NCBI GenBank assembly: GCA_963920635.1
Contig: OY987304.1
Location: 31,930,365 to 31,994,364 of the forward strand
Source: Pseudeuparius sepicola
Lineage: Eukaryota; Arthropoda; Insecta; Coleoptera; Anthribidae
Direction of reading: 5' to 3'
DNA length: 64,000 bases
Position 1 is the stretch's first letter. Every line of letters begins with the position of its first letter. The notes beneath the pieces are model-generated. The model saw only the letters and a program-made list of their open reading frames with translations. It did no database searches and was not told the DNA's origin. A program made the position numbers and the translations under genes. Shown here piece by piece: positions 60,610-64,000 of this stretch.

Positions 60610-60805
60610 TTGGTAGTAAGAATAAACATAATTTTTAATTAAACCAACTTGTGATCTCACTACTGTTCACAATTCACATCACGACATTTGCCGGCGAAGC
60701 GATGCGTCACCATGACACCGCTGTCTTGTGGCCTTAAACGAAAACTGCTAACTCTACTCCCATATATGAACATAACCATTTCCTATGTTAAAAATTAGAA
60801 AATAG
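60610..60805 (-). repeat. Dispersed repeat, copy 2 (inverse of 46928-47135)
   Basis: Reverse complement of the copy in TMEM94 intron 7, about 85 percent alike by eye. Contains CCGGCGAAGCGATGCGTCAC and TAATTAAACCAACTTG. Confidence 0.8.
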
Positions 60806-62185
60806 TTTTCAAACTATTTTCAAATCAACTCTATTGCCCTTCTCAACTACCCCCTTTTTATAATCATATGCTCTTTGCTAAAAATGATATACTAATTTTG
60901 TTCGCTAAAAATGACTGTAAAGCACCTAAGTTTTCCGACTGTAACTGTCAATTTCAATTTTCAAGAGCCAAACGATGAGCGCTGTCAGTATCATTTTTCA
61001 TATTCTCTTATTTGCTATTTGGCCAGCGTTGTAATGAGGCCAGACTTAACCTACAAATTTACTGATTTATTTAATGTAGTGAATACATGTTTTGTGCCAT
61101 TTTATAACTATAAATGACAGCATTTTGTAAACCTAGCAACGTAGCCAAAGAAACCGGTAGTAAAATATTTATTTTCTTGTGACTAAATCCAAATACAAGT
61201 TCAAATCTCAAACTTTTTTGGAAGGTCATATTGGTTCAAAATGAACTAATAGAAAATATAAGTTCAGATTGAACTGATCTATAGACATCGAAGGTACAAT
61301 CTAATATCGGCGACGCACAGCTTGATTTGCTAAAAGATGATTAACACTATTCCACTAATGGAATTTGTGATACCCACGGCAGCACCCTCACCTTCTGGAT
61401 CTATCTTAATTTATCATACGTACTATTTTTGTTTTTCATTTGCATCTATTTATATAACGAGAGGTTAGAAAATAACAAACTGAACCAACTGATCCCAAAA
61501 TTTCTAGGTGCTGAGGGAGGGGAGAGGCACACCAGATCAGTTTAAATTGAGTGGTTAGGGAAGTGGTCTCGATCAAAAGAAGAAGGAATAAATGAACTGA
61601 TCAATAGGATCACCATAAAGGAATAACACTAGTATTAATAAACTGGCTTGTGGATACCTTTGGGGCAGTTATGCAAATTATTCGTTATACGAGTACATAT
61701 AATAATATTTGCATAATAAATAAAGTGATATCTAGTTACCTATATAGTACCTCCATAAAAGAGTATATTCCTAGAGCAAAATTCTTCTGGAATTTTTCTA
61801 TGAATTTTTGAACATTATCCCTTGTCAGATAAGAGAAAATTTTCTTAACGCATTTTTTAAATCATTGAAGAATTCCCAAATTCTGTTAGACAATTTCCCA
61901 CCAATATTAAAGTGATTGGCAAAATAGAAAATAGTATCCTCCTATATTTAGAGAATGGTAGGGCAGCTTCTCAGAAAGAAAATAAGGAGACATTAAATTT
62001 GGGGACAAATTACCCAATTACTTTTTTAATGTTAGCTATGAGTACCTATCCAATTATCACTTGGTAAGTAAATTTCCTTTTATTATATGTTTGTTTTGTG
62101 TGAATAAAATATTAGATGTAAAGAGTTTTAAGTGACACGGTTATTTTGGTTTCCTATTTAAGAACAATCTCATCATACATAGAGT
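60806..62185. other. Gene-free AT-rich stretch
   Basis: Short open frames only (for example 60911-61117) with no recognised domain. No exon of TMEM94 was found here. Confidence 0.4.
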
Positions 62186-62188
62186 GAG

Positions 62189-62586
62189 CTCGGGAAGGTT
62201 GGAACAAATTCAATAAAATCTCTATGGGGCAAGGGAAATAATCGCTCCGACATGTCAACCTTATTTTGTAATGCGCAAATTTTCATATACAAATGGGTCA
62301 TGTGATTAAATTGTAAGCCCCCACTTTTACTTACTTCAATTGTTCTAAACCAAAAATCATTGTTCTGTATATAGAAAAATAAGTTCTTCAAATGTCTCTA
62401 TCAAAAGTAGGCCTTACAATTTAGAAAAAATGACCGGAGGTGTCATACGTGCGACACTGATGACGTCACATGACACATTTATATGTGAAAATTTGCACAT
62501 GACAAAATTAAGGTTGACATGTCCGATCGATTTTTTTCCCTTGCCCCATCGAGATTTTATTGAATTTGTTCCAACCTTCATGGGCT
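62189..62586. mobile_element. Foldback MITE
   Basis: GGGAAGGTTGGAACAAATTC and AATAAAATCTC return inverted at 62550-62586 (GAATTTGTTCCAACCTTCAT). Arms about 130 bp. GGCAAGGG and GACATGTC words are present in both arms. Confidence 0.75.
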
Positions 62587-62769
62587 TACTGGATAATGTA
62601 GGTATATCTTATCTTGTGTATTATTTCTTCTCACTAAGTTCTTTCTTTATTTTCCTGCAGATAGATTTTGCTGTTTCTTGTGTTGGACCATCTTGGCGCT
62701 TGTTAACTGTTAGCCCCCGAATTTTCAAAGCCCTAGCAATTTCCCTAAAAAAATGAACAAAAGCACGTA

Positions 62770-63699
62770 CAGTGAAACCTCTCCTAGCGGACACTTCTAT
62801 TGAACGGACATCTCTCTTGAGCGGACATTTTTTCTAAAACCAAACACAGACATACGTTTTAGCATGTACAGAGTTCTCCTACGAGCGGACTCTCTATTGG
62901 ACGGACGCGGACAGTGTAATTTTCCCCGAAATAGATTAAAGACTCTCATATTCGGACGCGAAACTCTTATGAAGGGACTTATTTAATTCGGGAACAAACA
63001 AAATATTAGAAAGTTTGAAGTATGTCTAATTATAAATTAAAACGTAATTATGAAAATATTCCATGGCTGACTACGTGAAAATTTAAAAAAATCGGAAAAA
63101 TTAACCGTAGCTCTTTTATTTTTTATAATAACTATGCCGAGTATTATATCTTTGGTAAGCTCAAAAAATGGCCGATTTGATAAGGCCACAGCCAACTATG
63201 ATTTACGTTTAAAAAACACAAGTTTATGTCATATCTCAAAAATCACAAACAACATAAAAAATTGGAATATATTATCTTATTAAGCCCAAAATTATCTACA
63301 ATTTTTGTCTCCACAGTTTTTCTGTATAATCAGAAATAACGGAGCTACAGAGATCTGATGAAATAGCAAAAAAAAACACTCTTTTCAAAATAGTGAGCCA
63401 TGAACTTTTTTAAAAATCCAAAACTGGCATTAGATTGAACATTCAAAACTGCAACTCTTTCACCATTTAACCTTTGTTCTAGCTGTGCTAGTTTCTGAGA
63501 TCCCCCATAGTGGTAATCGAAAAAACTCACCCTGTATATATATATTAATATTTTTTACTTGAAAATAGATTCATATGGAAACATACTTTGTCATTATTTT
63601 GGTGAATTTTTTCAGTCAGATTTTCCCATAAGCGGACACCTCCCACAAACGGACAATAAAGTTGGAACCATTGGTGTCCGCCTGTGGGAGGTTTCACTG
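62770..63699. mobile_element. Pogo/Tigger-like MITE
   Basis: Ends CAGTGAAACCTCTCCTAGCG and its inverse (CTGTGGGAGGTTTCACTG) with TA on both sides. The CAGTGAAACCTC start and the repeated GCGGACA words are typical for pogo/Tigger ends. The left 150 bp holds five GCGGAC/ACGGAC units, the right end three. No transposase is left. A CACCCTGTATATA motif near 63528 suggests another element inside. Confidence 0.82.
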
Positions 63700-63704
63700 T
63701 ATAT

Positions 63705-64000
63705 ACAGGGTGTTCCAGTTTGTTTAGCACAAACTTTCACATGTGATAGAAAAAGTAATTTCAAGGTGGGTTGCTCATAGGTCGTAAAGTTCTTCGTATA
63801 GATATTCAAACCAAAGGCACACAAGCTGCATGTGTGGAGGGTCATTATAATGTGTAATATCAGTTTCTAAATTAAGCAGTGGGTAATCGGTACCAATTCG
63901 ACCAAAAAAAAACCTACAGCCCTGAAAAAAATACAATTATACATAAATTGATTGGATATGTTCACAGGTAGAATATGAAAATTCTTGTTCGAGGAACGAG
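63705..64000. mobile_element. Left end of a further TA-type element, cut by window end
   Basis: TACAGGGTGTTCCAGTTTGT follows directly after the pogo-like element and resembles the other CAGGGTG termini. The right end is not in the window. Confidence 0.5.

Noticed and set aside
62430..62756. Further TMEM94 exon after TTTTCCTGCAG at about 62660
   Set aside because: Acceptor is good, but the following peptide (IDFAVSCVGPSWRLL) does not resemble the expected part and the upstream frame is the foldback MITE.

Overview
This window is animal nuclear DNA, most likely from an insect. It has multi-exon genes with short GT-AG introns (57 to 62 nt in several places), AT-rich sequence and a very heavy load of animal-type mobile elements. 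No bacterial operons, CRISPR arrays or rRNA genes are seen. A beetle or hemipteran would fit, but that is inference. Three cellular genes can be supported. TMEM186 (mitochondrial membrane protein, minus strand, 13844-14518) is near complete. TBL3/UTP13 (WD40 protein of the small-subunit processome, plus strand, 25082-28501) looks complete with 4 exons and about 773 residues. TMEM94 (ER membrane P-type-ATPase-like protein, plus strand) starts at 30550 and has 11 recognisable exons up to 59638; its C-terminal part lies beyond or was not found.

Layout. 1-6650: degenerate non-LTR retrotransposons, one of them split by a hAT element with a perfect 8-bp target duplication. 6800-12810: a chain of DNA transposons and foldback elements, including a mariner-like element with unusually long inverted repeats and a nested stack of palindromic elements. 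12890-13224: a broken THAP/YqaJ-type fragment. 13844-14518: TMEM186. 14590-24550: foldback elements, a Tc1 element, a second hAT element, a non-LTR element interrupted by a hAT-type MITE, and a second copy of that MITE. 25082-28501: TBL3, whose last intron carries nested MITEs with 9-bp target duplications and a tRNA-like sequence. 28750-30430: MITEs. 30550-59638: TMEM94, whose introns hold most of the remaining elements: a 9-bp-TSD foldback, CR1/Jockey-like 3' ends, a mariner pseudogene, long palindromes, a nearly intact Penelope-like element with a hammerhead-like motif, and remnants of a SWIM/YqaJ protein family. 59858-64000: one unassigned exon-like ORF, more foldbacks and a pogo/Tigger-like MITE.

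The cellular genes are unrelated housekeeping genes (mitochondrial membrane protein, ribosome biogenesis, ER membrane) with no sign of a shared pathway. What the window mostly shows is the history of transposon insertion, readable through target-site duplications: hAT 8 bp, Mutator-like 9 bp, Tc1/mariner TA, and a 12-bp direct repeat around the Penelope-like element. All calls were made by eye from the sequence, so exon limits and repeat ends rest on splice signals, reading-frame continuity and visible duplications and not on alignment.
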